Positions 8,046-17,478 of a stretch of DNA of 64,000 nucleotides are shown here, one piece after another. Position numbers and translations under genes: made by a program. Numbering within the stretch: the stretch's first letter is position 1; every line of letters begins with the position of its first letter. Source of the DNA: Hyphomicrobium sp. (GTDB lineage: Bacteria > Pseudomonadota > Alphaproteobacteria > Rhizobiales > Hyphomicrobiaceae); NCBI GenBank assembly GCA_025351425.1, contig JANXVY010000062.1:1-64000 (forward strand), in the 5' to 3' direction. Under the pieces are notes generated by a model, which was given only the letters and a program-made list of their open reading frames with translations, made no database searches and had not been told where the DNA came from.

Positions 8046-8660
8046 ATGGCGCAGGGCAGAATGCGATTGACGGCAGGCCTCTCTGCTGCCTTTGCCGTAG
8101 TGACCGTAGCGGGCATGCTGGAAAGCGCTGGCCCGGCACGCATCTCGGGCTCACCGTTTGGCTACGTGACGCCAGCCTTGGCCGCCGATAACGGCGATCT
8201 GTTCGCGCCCATTGCCGAGGTACTTCGTCACCCGCGCTGCATGAATTGCCACCCCCGCGACGATCGCCCCCGGCAGGGCGAAGACCGCCATCCCCACCAG
8301 CAGAACGTCGTGCGCGGTGACGACGGGCTGGGCTTCACGAACATGCGCTGCACGAGTTGCCACCGGGAAGAGAACAATGCCTACAGCGCCGTGCCGGGCG
8401 CGCCCACCTGGCACCTCGCGCCTTTATCGATGGGCTGGCAAGGCCTGAACAACGCCGATCTCTGCGCGGCGCTCAAGGATGAAAAGCGCAACGGGGGCCG
8501 CAATGTGGCCGCCCTCGTCGAGCATATGGACAAGGACAAGCTCGTGCTGTGGGGCTGGGAGCCCGGCGGCAAGCGCGCGCCCGTCTCGACACCCCATGAT
8601 CAGTTCGTGAAACAGTTGAAGGACTGGGCGGCGGCCGATGCCCCCTGTCCGAAATCGTAA
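8046..8660 (+). CDS. Exported di-haem c-type cytochrome of the molybdenum hydroxylase operon
   Basis: 204 residues with an N-terminal signal segment (cleavage after PALA) and two CxxCH haem sites, CMNCH and CTSCH. It lies between the iron-sulfur and molybdenum subunit genes on the same strand. That order suggests it takes electrons from the enzyme in the periplasm and delivers them to the respiratory chain. Related cytochromes accompany IorAB-like enzymes in other alphaproteobacteria. No methionine axial ligand can be assigned with confidence. Confidence 0.85.
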   Translation: MAQGRMRLTAGLSAAFAVVTVAGMLESAGPARISGSPFGYVTPALAADNGDLFAPIAEVLRHPRCMNCHPRDDRPRQGEDRHPHQQNVVRGDDGLGFTNMRCTSCHREENNAYSAVPGAPTWHLAPLSMGWQGLNNADLCAALKDEKRNGGRNVAALVEHMDKDKLVLWGWEPGGKRAPVSTPHDQFVKQLKDWAAADAPCPKS

Positions 8661-8709
8661 CAGTTGAAACACGCCGGCACCCCACGGGGAACCGGACTTG
8701 GAGGTTGTC

Positions 8710-10944
8710 ATGACCGCATCGTCGTCGCTCACCGATATTTTCAGCATGGCGCCGCAAGCCGGGGCCGCCGCAATGCCGCAGCCAAGCCGCCGGTCATTTC
8801 TGAAGCTTTCGGGAAGCGGACTTATCCTTGGCCTCGCCGCACCCATCCCTGATCTGGGCGGCGCAGCGCAGGCGGCCGCCTGGCCTGCTGGCCTTGCCAC
8901 CGATCCGTTCGTGCGCATCGGCCCCGATAACATCGTGACCGTGATCATCAAGCACCTCGACAAGGGCCAGGGCGCAGCAACCGGACTTGCAACCTTGGTG
9001 GCCGAGGAATTGGACGCCGGCTGGACGCAGATCCGTACCGAATTCGCGCCCTCCGATCCGATCATTTACAAGAACTTCGCGTTCGGCGTCCAAGGCGTCG
9101 GCGGCTCCACAGGCCTCGCCAATTCCTATGAGCAATATCGCAGGGCGGGTGCGACCGCTCGCGCAATGATCCTCGCGGCAGCCGCCAAGGAATGGGGCGT
9201 CAAACCGTCCGAAATCGCCATCACCAACGGCGTCGTCAGCATCAAGTCGGGCAAGACGGCAACGCTTGGCGCCCTTGCGGACGCGGCGGCCAAAGGCCCG
9301 GTGCCCAGCGATGTAACGCTCAAGACGCCGGACCAGTTCGTCTACATCGGCAAGAAGTTCCCTCGCGTAGATTCCGCCGCCAAGACGAACGGCACGGCAA
9401 AATTCACGATCGACCAGCAGATGGAGGGTATGCTCGTCTGCGTGATCGCGCGGCCACCGAAATTCGGCGCAACGGTCGCGTCCTTCTATGCAACCGCGGC
9501 AGAGAAGTCGCCTGGCGTGGTAGCCATCTTGCAGGTACCCCAGGGGGTCGCTGTGCTGGCCAAGGATACCTGGAGCGCCATCCGCGGCCGCCAGGCGCTG
9601 AAAGTCAGCTGGGACGAGAGCAAGGCCGAAAAACGCAGTACAGCGGACCTCGTCAGCGAGTACCGGGCACTGCTCGATAAGCCCGGCGCGGTCGCCCGCA
9701 AGGACGGCGACGCGGAAGCAGCCCTCGCCAAGGCCGCCAAGATCGTCACCGCCGATTTCGAATTCCCCTACCTCGCCCACGCGCCGATGGAGCCGCTCGA
9801 CTGCGTCGTGCGTTATGATGGTTCATCAGCCGAAATCTGGACCGGCTCCCAACTGCAGACGGTCGACCACGGCACGGCCTGCTCCGTTCTTGGGCTGAAG
9901 CCGGAAGCGGTTCAACTGCATACGGTTTGGGCTGGCGGATCGTTCGGCCGCCGCGCCATCGCGGACGCCCATTTCGTGGCTGAGGCTTGCGCGGTTGCAA
10001 AGGCCTACGGCAAACCGGTTCCCATCAAGGTGATCTGGACCCGCGAGGATGATATCAAGGGCGGCTACTACCGGCCGATTTACGTGCACCGCGTACGGGC
10101 GGGCCTCGACAAGGACGGCAACGTAATTGCCTGGCATCACCGCATCGTGGGCCAGTCGATCATGGCCGGCACGCCATTCGAGGCCATGTCCGTCAAGAAC
10201 GGCATCGACGCCACGTCGGTGGAAGGCGCCAATACGCTGCCCTACGCCATCCCCAATCTGACCGTCGAACTGCACACGATGAAGGTCGGCATTCCGGTGT
10301 TGTGGTGGCGCTCGGTCGGCGCAACCCATAACGCGCACGCAACCGAGCACATGATCGACCTGCTCGCCAAGGAAGCGGGACAAGATCCCGTGGCGTTCCG
10401 GTTGAGCCTGCTGAAAGACAAGCCGCGCCACGCCGGAGTCCTGAAGCTCGCCGCCGACAAAGCCGGCTGGAACACTGCACCCCCGCCCGGCACGACGCGC
10501 GGCGTGGCCCTGCACGAGAGCTTCCGGTCCTACGTCGCCCAGATTGCCGAAGTCACGCTGAAGCCGGGTGGCGAATTCAAGGTGACGCGCGTTGTCAGCG
10601 CGATCGACTGCGGCGTTGCCGTGAACCCCGACGTGGTGCACGCCCAGATGGAAGGCGGCATTGGCTATGGGCTAGGCGCCGCGCTCCGCGGAGCCATTAC
10701 GTTGAAGGGTGGCGAGGTCGAGCAGGCGAACTTCGATACCTATGAACCGCTGCGCATGTCGGATATGCCGGCAATCGAAAGCTATATTGTGCCATCTGCT
10801 GAAGCCCCGACCGGCGTTGGCGAACCGGGCACGCCCGTGGTGCTGCCCGCTGTTGCCAATGCGCTATTCCGGGCAACCGGCCAGCGCACACTGCAGCTGC
10901 CTATGAACAAGCAGAAATATCAGTCCGGCCCGCTGAAAGCCTGA
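8710..10944 (+). CDS. Tat-exported molybdopterin-binding subunit (isoquinoline-1-oxidoreductase beta-like)
   Basis: 744 residues from ATG 8710, with GGAGG six bases upstream; a TTG at 8698 is less likely. A twin-arginine motif ([10 protein letters not shown], about residue 22) precedes a hydrophobic stretch, so the folded enzyme is expected in the periplasm. Family segments include [26 protein letters not shown] and, near the C-terminus, [18 protein letters not shown] containing the GVGEP/E catalytic region. It shares an operon with the 2Fe-2S subunit and the cytochrome. Substrate specificity is unknown (aldehyde or N-heterocycle). Confidence 0.9.
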   Translation: MTASSSLTDIFSMAPQAGAAAMPQPSRRSFLKLSGSGLILGLAAPIPDLGGAAQAAAWPAGLATDPFVRIGPDNIVTVIIKHLDKGQGAATGLATLVAEELDAGWTQIRTEFAPSDPIIYKNFAFGVQGVGGSTGLANSYEQYRRAGATARAMILAAAAKEWGVKPSEIAITNGVVSIKSGKTATLGALADAAAKGPVPSDVTLKTPDQFVYIGKKFPRVDSAAKTNGTAKFTIDQQMEGMLVCVIARPPKFGATVASFYATAAEKSPGVVAILQVPQGVAVLAKDTWSAIRGRQALKVSWDESKAEKRSTADLVSEYRALLDKPGAVARKDGDAEAALAKAAKIVTADFEFPYLAHAPMEPLDCVVRYDGSSAEIWTGSQLQTVDHGTACSVLGLKPEAVQLHTVWAGGSFGRRAIADAHFVAEACAVAKAYGKPVPIKVIWTREDDIKGGYYRPIYVHRVRAGLDKDGNVIAWHHRIVGQSIMAGTPFEAMSVKNGIDATSVEGANTLPYAIPNLTVELHTMKVGIPVLWWRSVGATHNAHATEHMIDLLAKEAGQDPVAFRLSLLKDKPRHAGVLKLAADKAGWNTAPPPGTTRGVALHESFRSYVAQIAEVTLKPGGEFKVTRVVSAIDCGVAVNPDVVHAQMEGGIGYGLGAALRGAITLKGGEVEQANFDTYEPLRMSDMPAIESYIVPSAEAPTGVGEPGTPVVLPAVANALFRATGQRTLQLPMNKQKYQSGPLKA

Positions 10945-10969
10945 TGTGAAGCAGCCCGATCTCAAACGA

Positions 10970-11001
10970 AAAGGGCGCTGCCTCATCAGCAGCGCCCTTC
11001 G
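10970..11001. terminator. Bidirectional hairpin terminator between convergent genes
   Basis: AAGGGCGCTGC and GCAGCGCCCTT form a perfect 11-base-pair stem with a 7-base loop, between the molybdenum subunit gene and the convergent 2TM gene. It probably serves both strands; the flanking tracts (AAACGAAA on one side, CGAATTC on the other) are only moderately U-rich as RNA. Confidence 0.75.
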
Positions 11002-11022
11002 AATTCAATCAGATCGCGCGTT

Positions 11023-11292
11023 TTAGTCTTTATGCATCAATTGCGCAATCTTGCGTTGTTCCCACTTCATAACCAAATGCGACAACGGCCCAAAAACGCT
11101 CATGGCGTGGATGGCGAGCCCGATGCCCCAGCCGACAAGCGCCAGCAAGGACCACCAGACGTCGTCCTGATTGATATAATTGATCGCAATTAAAACCGTG
11201 TTGACGATGGCAAAAATACCCGCGTGAACGTAGAATGCCTTGATCTCCTCGATCCGCATTTTCGCGATGATCATATTCGCTTCTTCGCTCAT
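11023..11292 (-). CDS. 2TM domain-containing small membrane protein
   Basis: 89 residues from ATG 11292, with GGAGGGG directly upstream; an in-frame extension to 11397 has no ribosome-binding site. Two membrane helices (around AGIFAIVNTVLIAINYI and WWSLLALVGWGIGLAIHAM) and basic flanks match the 2TM domain family, whose members sit alone or fused to sensor kinases. No function is established. It is followed by the strong convergent terminator. Confidence 0.8.
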   Translation of the reverse strand: MSEEANMIIAKMRIEEIKAFYVHAGIFAIVNTVLIAINYINQDDVWWSLLALVGWGIGLAIHAMSVFGPLSHLVMKWEQRKIAQLMHKD

Positions 11293-11431
11293 GGCCCCTC
11301 CTACGGTGCCGCCCGTCGTGAATGACCAGGCCGCGCAGTATACTCTTCCCGACGATTGCCACAACGGCAGCGGGCCGCTTTTTCCGTCGCAGCCCAAGGT
11401 CGCGGCTGGGTCGCAGCCGTAAGGCTAAGCC

Positions 11432-12181
11432 CTAAACGCACCGTCCGCCGTCGACTTCGAGGCATACGCCGGTGACGAAGGCGCTGGCCGGATCGGCGAA
11501 AAACACTGCAGCATTGGCGATGTCGGCGGGTTTCGACATGCGCCCGAGCGGAATGCCGCCGACGAACTTAGCCCGGTTTTCGGGAGTATCGGGCAGCCCC
11601 ATGAAGTGTTCCAGCATCCCCGTTTCACCCATGACGGGGTTGATCGCGTTGACCCGGATATTCTTGGGCGCGAGTTCTGCCGCCATCGATTTGGTGAGCG
11701 TGATGACAGCCCCCTTGGAGCCGTTGTACCACGTCAGCCCCGGGCGCGGCCGCACCCCCGCCGTCGACGCGGTATTGATGATGACGCCGCCACCGCGCTT
11801 TTCGAACTCCGGCACGATGGCCAGCGTCATGAGGTAGAGGCTCTTCACGTTGACTGCATAGATGAGGTCGAATTCGTCTTCTGTGACGGTCAGAAGCGAC
11901 TGGTTCGTGTGGGTCACGCCCGCATTGTTGACGACGATATCGACGCCGCCGAACGCTGCCACGACACCGCCGACCAGACGCATAACGTCCTCGCGCAGCG
12001 CAACGTTGCACGCGAACGCCCGCGCCGCCGGGCCGATGCCGCGCGCCACGTTTTGCGCGCCCGTCAGATTGACATCGGCGACAGCAACCTTGGCGCCTTC
12101 CCGCGCGAACGCCTCCGCGATGCCGCGCCCGAAGCCCGATGCCGCCCCCGTGACGATCGCAACCTTGTCCTGCAAGCGCAT
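11432..12181 (-). CDS. Short-chain dehydrogenase/reductase (FabG-like)
   Basis: 249 residues with the classical SDR plan: the NAD(P)-binding TGAASGFGRG at residue 11, NNAGVTH, a catalytic Ser region (INTASTAG) and YNGSK with the catalytic Tyr/Lys. GGAGGTGCC precedes the ATG. Asp after the second beta strand (VAVADVN) suggests NAD rather than NADP preference. The substrate is unknown; 3-oxoacyl or sugar/alcohol substrates are typical. The gene starts eight bases after the prephenate dehydratase stop, so they may be cotranscribed. Confidence 0.9.
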   Translation of the reverse strand: MRLQDKVAIVTGAASGFGRGIAEAFAREGAKVAVADVNLTGAQNVARGIGPAARAFACNVALREDVMRLVGGVVAAFGGVDIVVNNAGVTHTNQSLLTVTEDEFDLIYAVNVKSLYLMTLAIVPEFEKRGGGVIINTASTAGVRPRPGLTWYNGSKGAVITLTKSMAAELAPKNIRVNAINPVMGETGMLEHFMGLPDTPENRAKFVGGIPLGRMSKPADIANAAVFFADPASAFVTGVCLEVDGGRCV

Positions 12182-12189
12182 GGCACCTC

Positions 12190-13089
12190 CTACCTGATCC
12201 GCATTCCGCTCGATCCGGCGAGGTCGGCGGCTTTAAGCCGGTAGGGGCTCGCCGGATATGTGCCGAGAACCTTCAGTTCCGACGAGAAGAACGACAGCTC
12301 CTCGAGCGCCAGTTGCACCGGACGGTCGGACGGATGCCCCTCGATGTCGGCAAAGAACATCGACGCATTGAACGTGCCTTCGAGCTGGTAGCTCTCCAGT
12401 TTCGTCATGTTGACGCCGTTTGTCGCGAAACCGCCGAGCGCCTTGTAGAGCGCGGCAGGCACGTTGCGGACCCGGAACAGGAACGTGGTGACGACCGGCC
12501 CATTGCCGGGTTCTGCATCGTCAGGCTCGGCGGCAAGCACGACGAACCGCGTCGTATTGTGCTGCTCGTCCTCGATATCGCTCTTGAGGATTTGCAACCC
12601 ATAAATCTCGGCGGCGAGCGAAGAGGCAATCGCCGCATTCGACAGATCATGGCCCTCCGAGACGAGCCGCGCCGATCCGGCGGTATCGGCCTCGGGGATG
12701 GGCTTCAAGCCGAGTGTCCGCAGCGTCTTGCGGCATTGGCCCAGCGCCTGCGTGTGACTGAAGACCTGCTTGATGGTCGAAAGCGTAGCCCCCGGCAACG
12801 CCATGAGCTGGTGGCGCACCCGCAGGAAGTGCTCGCCCACGATGAACAGCTCGGCGCGCGGCAGCAGATAGTGGATATCCGCCACGCGGCCCGCGACCGA
12901 ATTCTCGATCGGGATCATGGCGTAGCGGCAGTCTCCGGATTTGACGGCAACCAGCGCGTCCTCGAACGTGGCGCACGCCACCGGCTGCAGCGCGTGATAG
13001 GCTTCGGTGCAGGCGAGATGGGAATTGGCCCCCGGTTCGCCCTGGTAGGCAATACGGCCGTGGGATGGGTTGGCGTCAGGCGCGGACAT
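12190..13089 (-). CDS. pheA: Prephenate dehydratase
   Basis: 299 residues, stand-alone prephenate dehydratase. The catalytic lobe starts RIAYQGEPGANSHLA and has IPIENSVAGRV and the HNTTRFVVL motif with the catalytic Thr. A C-terminal ACT regulatory domain follows (TFLFRVRNVPAALYKALGGF and LESYQ), which normally gives feedback inhibition by phenylalanine. It converts prephenate to phenylpyruvate in phenylalanine synthesis in the cytoplasm. No chorismate mutase domain is fused. Confidence 0.95.
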   Translation of the reverse strand: MSAPDANPSHGRIAYQGEPGANSHLACTEAYHALQPVACATFEDALVAVKSGDCRYAMIPIENSVAGRVADIHYLLPRAELFIVGEHFLRVRHQLMALPGATLSTIKQVFSHTQALGQCRKTLRTLGLKPIPEADTAGSARLVSEGHDLSNAAIASSLAAEIYGLQILKSDIEDEQHNTTRFVVLAAEPDDAEPGNGPVVTTFLFRVRNVPAALYKALGGFATNGVNMTKLESYQLEGTFNASMFFADIEGHPSDRPVQLALEELSFFSSELKVLGTYPASPYRLKAADLAGSSGMRIR

Positions 13090-13328
13090 GGGGCCTCGAA
13101 TTCGGACGAAAGCGGAATACCGCTTATGCCCGGACTGCCGGAGAGCGCAAGGGGGCCGTAGGCGGGAATGAGGCGGCTATCACGGCACAATCTCTGCAAA
13201 GCCCCCTGCAACGAACCCCGCAACAAGGCGCGATCCTTGGTCCAAATCCGGACCCAGAACGACCGCGGGATCAACCAACGGCCGTGCCTGACCCGTTTTG
13301 GCACGCACGAGAGTGGGAAACGGCAACG

Positions 13329-14552
13329 ATGGCGTTCACGGACGCGACCATGAGCACGCGGGCAGGGACCGGTTACCCCGAAACGGTACGCGCGCGAACG
13401 GCGATCCTTCCCCGTTACCGCGTCGAACTCTCAAACGACATCGATCGCCTCGCTCGGGTCTGGCCGGATGCCGAAGCATCGAACGACAGTACCGTTTTTC
13501 AGACCTGGAGCGTTTTTCGCGCCTGGGCCCGCCACATTGCGCCTGAGAACGGCGCGGACTGGTTTGTCGCCCTCGTCACCGACCAGGACTCGCGCGCCCC
13601 CAGGATGCTACTCCCCTTGCTCCGGCGGCGCGCGGGCAACATCACGGTTATCGAAGCTGCCGACCTGGGCGTCGCCGACTTCAACGGCCCCGTGCTGGAC
13701 ACGGACTTCACGCCGAACCAGACCGAAATGGCCGCCATCTGGCGCAACCTCCAAAGCCAGCTGCCGCCGGCCGATCTGATCCGGCTCTCGAAGCTGCCCG
13801 CAACCATCGGCACCCACCCCAATCCACTGCTTCTGCTGCCCGGCGTCAACCCGATGACGCTGTCGAACTACAAAGCCAGGCTTTCAGTCGGGGGCAACAG
13901 GTGGACGCCTGACTGCCTCCCCCCAGCGGTTCACGCGGACTTGGAGACCCGCCGGCGCAAGCTGACGAAACGCGGCGAGCTGCGCTTGCGCACAGCGGCG
14001 ACGCATGACGAAGCCAGCAGCTTTTTCGCAACCATGGTCGAACAGCGCGCCGCCCGTTGCCTTGCAACCGCCCGTGACAACATCCTCGATTGCCCACACA
14101 CCCGCGCCTTCTACCTCGAGCTGATCGATCCCGCCGATCCAGCCGCCATCGGCTGCATTCAAGCACTGACGCTGGACGGCGAGATCATCGCCACCGGCTA
14201 CGGCCTGATCCTCAACGGCGCGTTTCACATGATCTTCCCGACCTTCAAGGCGGAGCGGTGGCGCAATTATTCCCCAGGTCTCCAGCTGTTTGCAGCGAGC
14301 ATGGCCTGGGCCGCCGAACGTGGGCTTTCCGAGTACGATTTCACGATCGGGGACGAGCAATTCAAGACCGACCTCGGCGCCGAGCAATACCCGCTTTACG
14401 AGTATCTGACGGCCCTCACCGCTCGAGGCAAACCCCACGTCTACGACGACAAGATCCGCCGTTTCGTGCGCACCCATCCGCGCCTCCACGCGGTCGTGAA
14501 GCGGCTGCGCAAGCCACCTTCGCACCCGATCGCCCTGCGGGGTTCCCGGTGA
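13329..14552 (+). CDS. GNAT-fold acetyltransferase of the CelD/BcsL type
   Basis: 407 residues from ATG 13329 (MAFTDATMSTRAG); a later ATG at 13350 is possible. The C-terminal half has the FemAB/GNAT-like acyltransferase fold seen in CelD/BcsL proteins, with GYGLILNGAFHMIFPTF and a Trp/Glu-rich core (YDFTIGDEQFKTDLGAEQYP). Such proteins act in export-linked modification of cellulose or other polysaccharides. The stop overlaps the GTG start of the membrane acyltransferase (GTGA). BcsS lies beyond the IS element, so this was probably a polysaccharide accessory cluster; no synthase is in the window. Confidence 0.75.
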   Translation: MAFTDATMSTRAGTGYPETVRARTAILPRYRVELSNDIDRLARVWPDAEASNDSTVFQTWSVFRAWARHIAPENGADWFVALVTDQDSRAPRMLLPLLRRRAGNITVIEAADLGVADFNGPVLDTDFTPNQTEMAAIWRNLQSQLPPADLIRLSKLPATIGTHPNPLLLLPGVNPMTLSNYKARLSVGGNRWTPDCLPPAVHADLETRRRKLTKRGELRLRTAATHDEASSFFATMVEQRAARCLATARDNILDCPHTRAFYLELIDPADPAAIGCIQALTLDGEIIATGYGLILNGAFHMIFPTFKAERWRNYSPGLQLFAASMAWAAERGLSEYDFTIGDEQFKTDLGAEQYPLYEYLTALTARGKPHVYDDKIRRFVRTHPRLHAVVKRLRKPPSHPIALRGSR

Positions 14553-15748
14553 CAGCTCGCCCTCCGCAACAACGCTTCGAAGTTCTCGATGCCTGGCGGG
14601 GCATCTGCGCTTGCCTCGTCGCCCTCGTCCACGTGCCGGTGGCCCACGGCCTGCACGCCGTGACCGCCTTCAACAACATGCAGCTGTTCGTCGATTTCTT
14701 CTTTGTCTTGAGCGGCTTCGTCATCTGCCACGCCTATGGCCAAAAACTGACCGAGCCGGCAGGCGCGGCAAACTTCATGATCCGCCGCTTCGGCCGCGTC
14801 TGGCCACTCCATGCCGTCATTCTCTCAGGGTTCCTCGTCGTCGAGCTGGCGAAGCTGGCGGCGAGCTTCGTCGTTCAAGTCCCCCTCGACGGCGTCCCGT
14901 TCGCGACCAACCATTCCTGGACGACGCTGGTATCGAACCTGGCGCTGACACAGGCCTTCAACCTGCACGGAATGACGTCGTGGAACAGCCCGGCCTGGAG
15001 CATCGGCGTCGAATTCTACACCTATGCCGTATTCGCCTTCATTGTGCTGTCGGATGGCCCGCGCCGCTCGAACTTCGCAGGATTGGCGGCGTTCGGCCTG
15101 CTGGGCGTCGTAACCTTCAGCCCTGACTGGCTGTTCACGACCCACGATTTCGGCATGTTCCGCTGCCTTTACGGCTTCTTCCTTGGCTGTTTCGTCTACG
15201 AAGTCCGCCGCAGACACCCCGTCGTCATGGGTACGCGCGTCGAGACACTGGCGCTGGTGACGCTCGTCATCTTCCTGCTCTCGACGGGACGCGACGCAAC
15301 GAGCCTCGCGGCGCCCGTGATTTTCGCGCTGTTGGTCTATGTATTCGCGGCAGAACAGGGCGCCATCTCGCGCGCGCTCCACGCGAAACCTGCCCAGTCG
15401 CTCGGCCTATGGTCGTACTCGATCTACATCGTCCACATGCTGGTTTATGCGCTACTGAAGATCGTTTTTACGGGCCTCGCCAAATTCTCTTGGGCAGGAC
15501 TGAGCTCCATCCCGGCCGAGCCCGTTAAGCTGTGGTCGTTCGGCAACCCTGCGCTGGATTGGGCGCTCGTCGTCCTCCACTTGGCGCTCACGCTGTGGAT
15601 GGCCAAACTGACCTATGAACGCATCGAAGCGCCAGCCCGCACGTGGTTTGCCCACGCAGCCGACGCCATGACCGCCGCCCCCCGCCGCGCCGCCTTTCGC
15701 AAAGCAGCTCTAGGTCACAGACTCATTATACCTCAGCCAGATGCGTAG
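14549..15748 (+). CDS. Membrane acyltransferase, acyltransferase-3 family; 3' end altered by IS insertion
   Basis: 399 residues from GTG 14549, coupled to the preceding gene by GTGA. It has the OafA-like plan: FEVLDAWRGICACLVALVHV with the catalytic-type His, FFFVLSGFVI, and about ten membrane helices. It probably O-acylates a surface polysaccharide. The last dozen residues (from AL in KAAL) are read from the end of the IS element beginning at CTAG 15710, so the native C-terminus has been replaced. The missing part is likely short, since the family length is already reached. Confidence 0.85.
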   Translation: MTARPPQQRFEVLDAWRGICACLVALVHVPVAHGLHAVTAFNNMQLFVDFFFVLSGFVICHAYGQKLTEPAGAANFMIRRFGRVWPLHAVILSGFLVVELAKLAASFVVQVPLDGVPFATNHSWTTLVSNLALTQAFNLHGMTSWNSPAWSIGVEFYTYAVFAFIVLSDGPRRSNFAGLAAFGLLGVVTFSPDWLFTTHDFGMFRCLYGFFLGCFVYEVRRRHPVVMGTRVETLALVTLVIFLLSTGRDATSLAAPVIFALLVYVFAAEQGAISRALHAKPAQSLGLWSYSIYIVHMLVYALLKIVFTGLAKFSWAGLSSIPAEPVKLWSFGNPALDWALVVLHLALTLWMAKLTYERIEAPARTWFAHAADAMTAAPRRAAFRKAALGHRLIIPQPDA

Positions 15749-16485
15749 CGCAGCAAGCTGCACCGACGCCATATAGTTGGCGTCGTGGCGGCAGAAGCGC
15801 GTGGCGATGGCTCGGAAGTGCTTGAGCTTGTTGAAGAAGCGCTCGACCAGATTGCGCTGCTTGTAGGCCTTTGGACTGAATCTTGGCTTGACGACCCGGT
15901 GCTCGAGCGGGCGGATGTTGGCACGCGCGCCTTGCTCTTCGAGTTTCTCGCGAATGGCATCGCTATCGTAGCCGCGGTCGGCGAGCAGCACAGTTCCTTT
16001 ACCGACATCATCGAGCATGTCCTCGGCCGACTTACCGTCATGGGCTTGACCGGCCGTGAGCTTCAGTTCGATCGGCAAGCCGTTCCGGTCTACGAGCGCA
16101 TGGATCTTGGTCGTATTCCCGCCGCGGGAACGGCCCATGCAATCACTGAGCCCCCCTTTTTGTCGCCGTTGGCGGCGTGCTGATGGACCCTGACGGTCGT
16201 CGAGTCGATCATCTGGACGCGACCATCGTAAGCATCCGAGATCGCGCTCAAGAGTTGCCCCCAAATGCCGGCCTTCTGCCAGCGTACGAAACGGTTGTAG
16301 CAGGTTGTCGAGGGCCCATATCGCTCCGGTATTTCGGCCCACGGCGAGCCTGATCGCAACCGCCAGAAGATGCCGTTCAGGACCCGGCGATCATCAACCC
16401 GCTTCACGCCTCGTGACTTCTGCGGCAATAATGGTTCGATAATCTTCCATTCGGCGTCGGTCAGGTCGTATCGATGTCGCGCCAT
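15710..16485 (-). CDS. IS5-family transposase, made by -1 frameshifting
   Basis: The first frame starts at ATG 16485 (MARHRYDLTDAEWKIIEPLLP) and carries the first catalytic Asp (MIDSTTVRVHQHA). At about 16150-16165 the minus strand reads AAAAAGGGGGG, a classic slippery run; a -1 shift joins the second frame, which has LLADRGYDSD (second Asp) and QRNLVERFFNKLKHFRAIAT (Glu). The fused product would be 258 residues with a complete DDE triad, so the IS may still be active. Its TAG stop is supplied by the flanking CTAG. Confidence 0.85.
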
Positions 16486-16561
16486 CTCATGCTCCCGTGT
16501 TTGGAAGCTTGAATCACTGTTCGCCCAAAATGGGAATCCCATTTATGAGTTTGTGGGCTAG
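15710..16561. mobile_element. IS5-family (IS427-like) insertion sequence
   Basis: The element is flanked by CTAG at 15710-15713 and 16558-16561, consistent with a TA or CTAG target duplication. Its ends are inverted repeats: GGTCACAGACTCATTATA at the left and the complement reading GCCCACAAACTCATAAAT at the right (13 of 18 match). It holds one two-frame transposase on the minus strand. The right CTAG is also the first CTAG of palindromic element E, so the IS landed exactly in the end of that element. Confidence 0.85.
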
Positions 16562-16663
16562 AGCGCGTTAGGAAAAGTGTGAAGCGGTTTTCGCATAAAA
16601 ACGCGCGATAAAACAATAACCTAGAGCATGTGAGCGATTCAAAGAAAAGCGAGCATGCTCTAG
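16558..16663. repeat. Bipartite palindromic element, family 2, copy E
   Basis: It runs from CTAG 16558 to CTAG 16660-16663. The left module has GCGCGTTAGGAAAA and AAACGCGC arms; the right module has CTAGAGCATG and CATGCTCTAG ends. The right CTAG contains the TAG stop of the bcsS-like gene, and the left CTAG is where the IS inserted. Before the IS arrived the element lay at the end of the acyltransferase gene. Confidence 0.8.
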
Positions 16664-17478
16664 AACTGCACGATGAAGTTCAGCGTGCCGTAGGCAGACG
16701 GCCGATGCAAGAGGTCGATGTTGTTCGTTTCAGTGCGACTCCGTGTCAGCTCTCCCGTCAACCCGCCCGAAGCTGAAATCTCCCCGCCAAACCACTCGTA
16801 GCGCACGAAGGCGCCCGCCCTCGTATTGCCTAACAGTTCCGGCGCGGCGGTGTTGACCTGCACCTGTCCGGCCAGACTGGCATGATTGACGGTGCCCTCG
16901 ACACCCACAGAGACCGTCGGCAACACGCGCACACCAAGCCGGGAGCGGACACTCCAAGTGTCGCGGGTATCAGCATAGTTGAGATCGAGCGACGTCCACG
17001 CCTGCGGCCCGATGTTTAGCCACAACTCGACCGCGCCTTTGACGCCGTCATGGAGCCTCGTTGTGCGTACGTGGGCCGATGGCACATCGATATCGCTCAG
17101 CAAGGCCCAGCCAACAAAGCCTTTGGCGGTAAGCTCGCCGAGGCGTTGTTGGTAGCCAATCAAGGCATCGGCATAGATCTTGTCGACCTTGACGGAAGTA
17201 TTGGCGTCCCACTTGTAGTCGTACTGGCCATACCCCGTAGTTGCTCGCATCCGGAACCCGTCGCCGTGGATGTCGCCAAACGGGGCAATGGTCCCCCCAG
17301 TATAGATGAGCCAATTATGTGCCGCGGCATCCGCGCCCACCCAGACTTCCCGCGGACCGACCCCCGTGGGTTGCAGCTCGCTTGCGGCCGTGCGCAAGGG
17401 GGCGATGAATATGCCAGCCAGCAGAAGCGCAAGTAACGGCGCCTGGCCTGCACAACGCAGTGGACACAACCCACGCAT
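16660..17478 (-). CDS. bcsS: Cellulose biosynthesis protein BcsS-like
   Basis: 272 residues from ATG 17478, which gives a signal peptide (MRGLCPLRCAGQAPLLALLL, cleavage near RTAAS); a longer frame to 17553 is not needed. The mature part resembles BcsS (VWVGADAAAHNWLIYTGGTI then GDGFRMRATTGYGQYDY) and ends in repeated amphipathic strands ending NFIVQF. A terminal Phe and alternating strands suggest an outer-membrane barrel. BcsS accompanies cellulose synthase genes in alphaproteobacteria but has no known reaction. Its stop codon lies in palindromic element E. Confidence 0.75.
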   Translation of the reverse strand: MRGLCPLRCAGQAPLLALLLAGIFIAPLRTAASELQPTGVGPREVWVGADAAAHNWLIYTGGTIAPFGDIHGDGFRMRATTGYGQYDYKWDANTSVKVDKIYADALIGYQQRLGELTAKGFVGWALLSDIDVPSAHVRTTRLHDGVKGAVELWLNIGPQAWTSLDLNYADTRDTWSVRSRLGVRVLPTVSVGVEGTVNHASLAGQVQVNTAAPELLGNTRAGAFVRYEWFGGEISASGGLTGELTRSRTETNNIDLLHRPSAYGTLNFIVQF

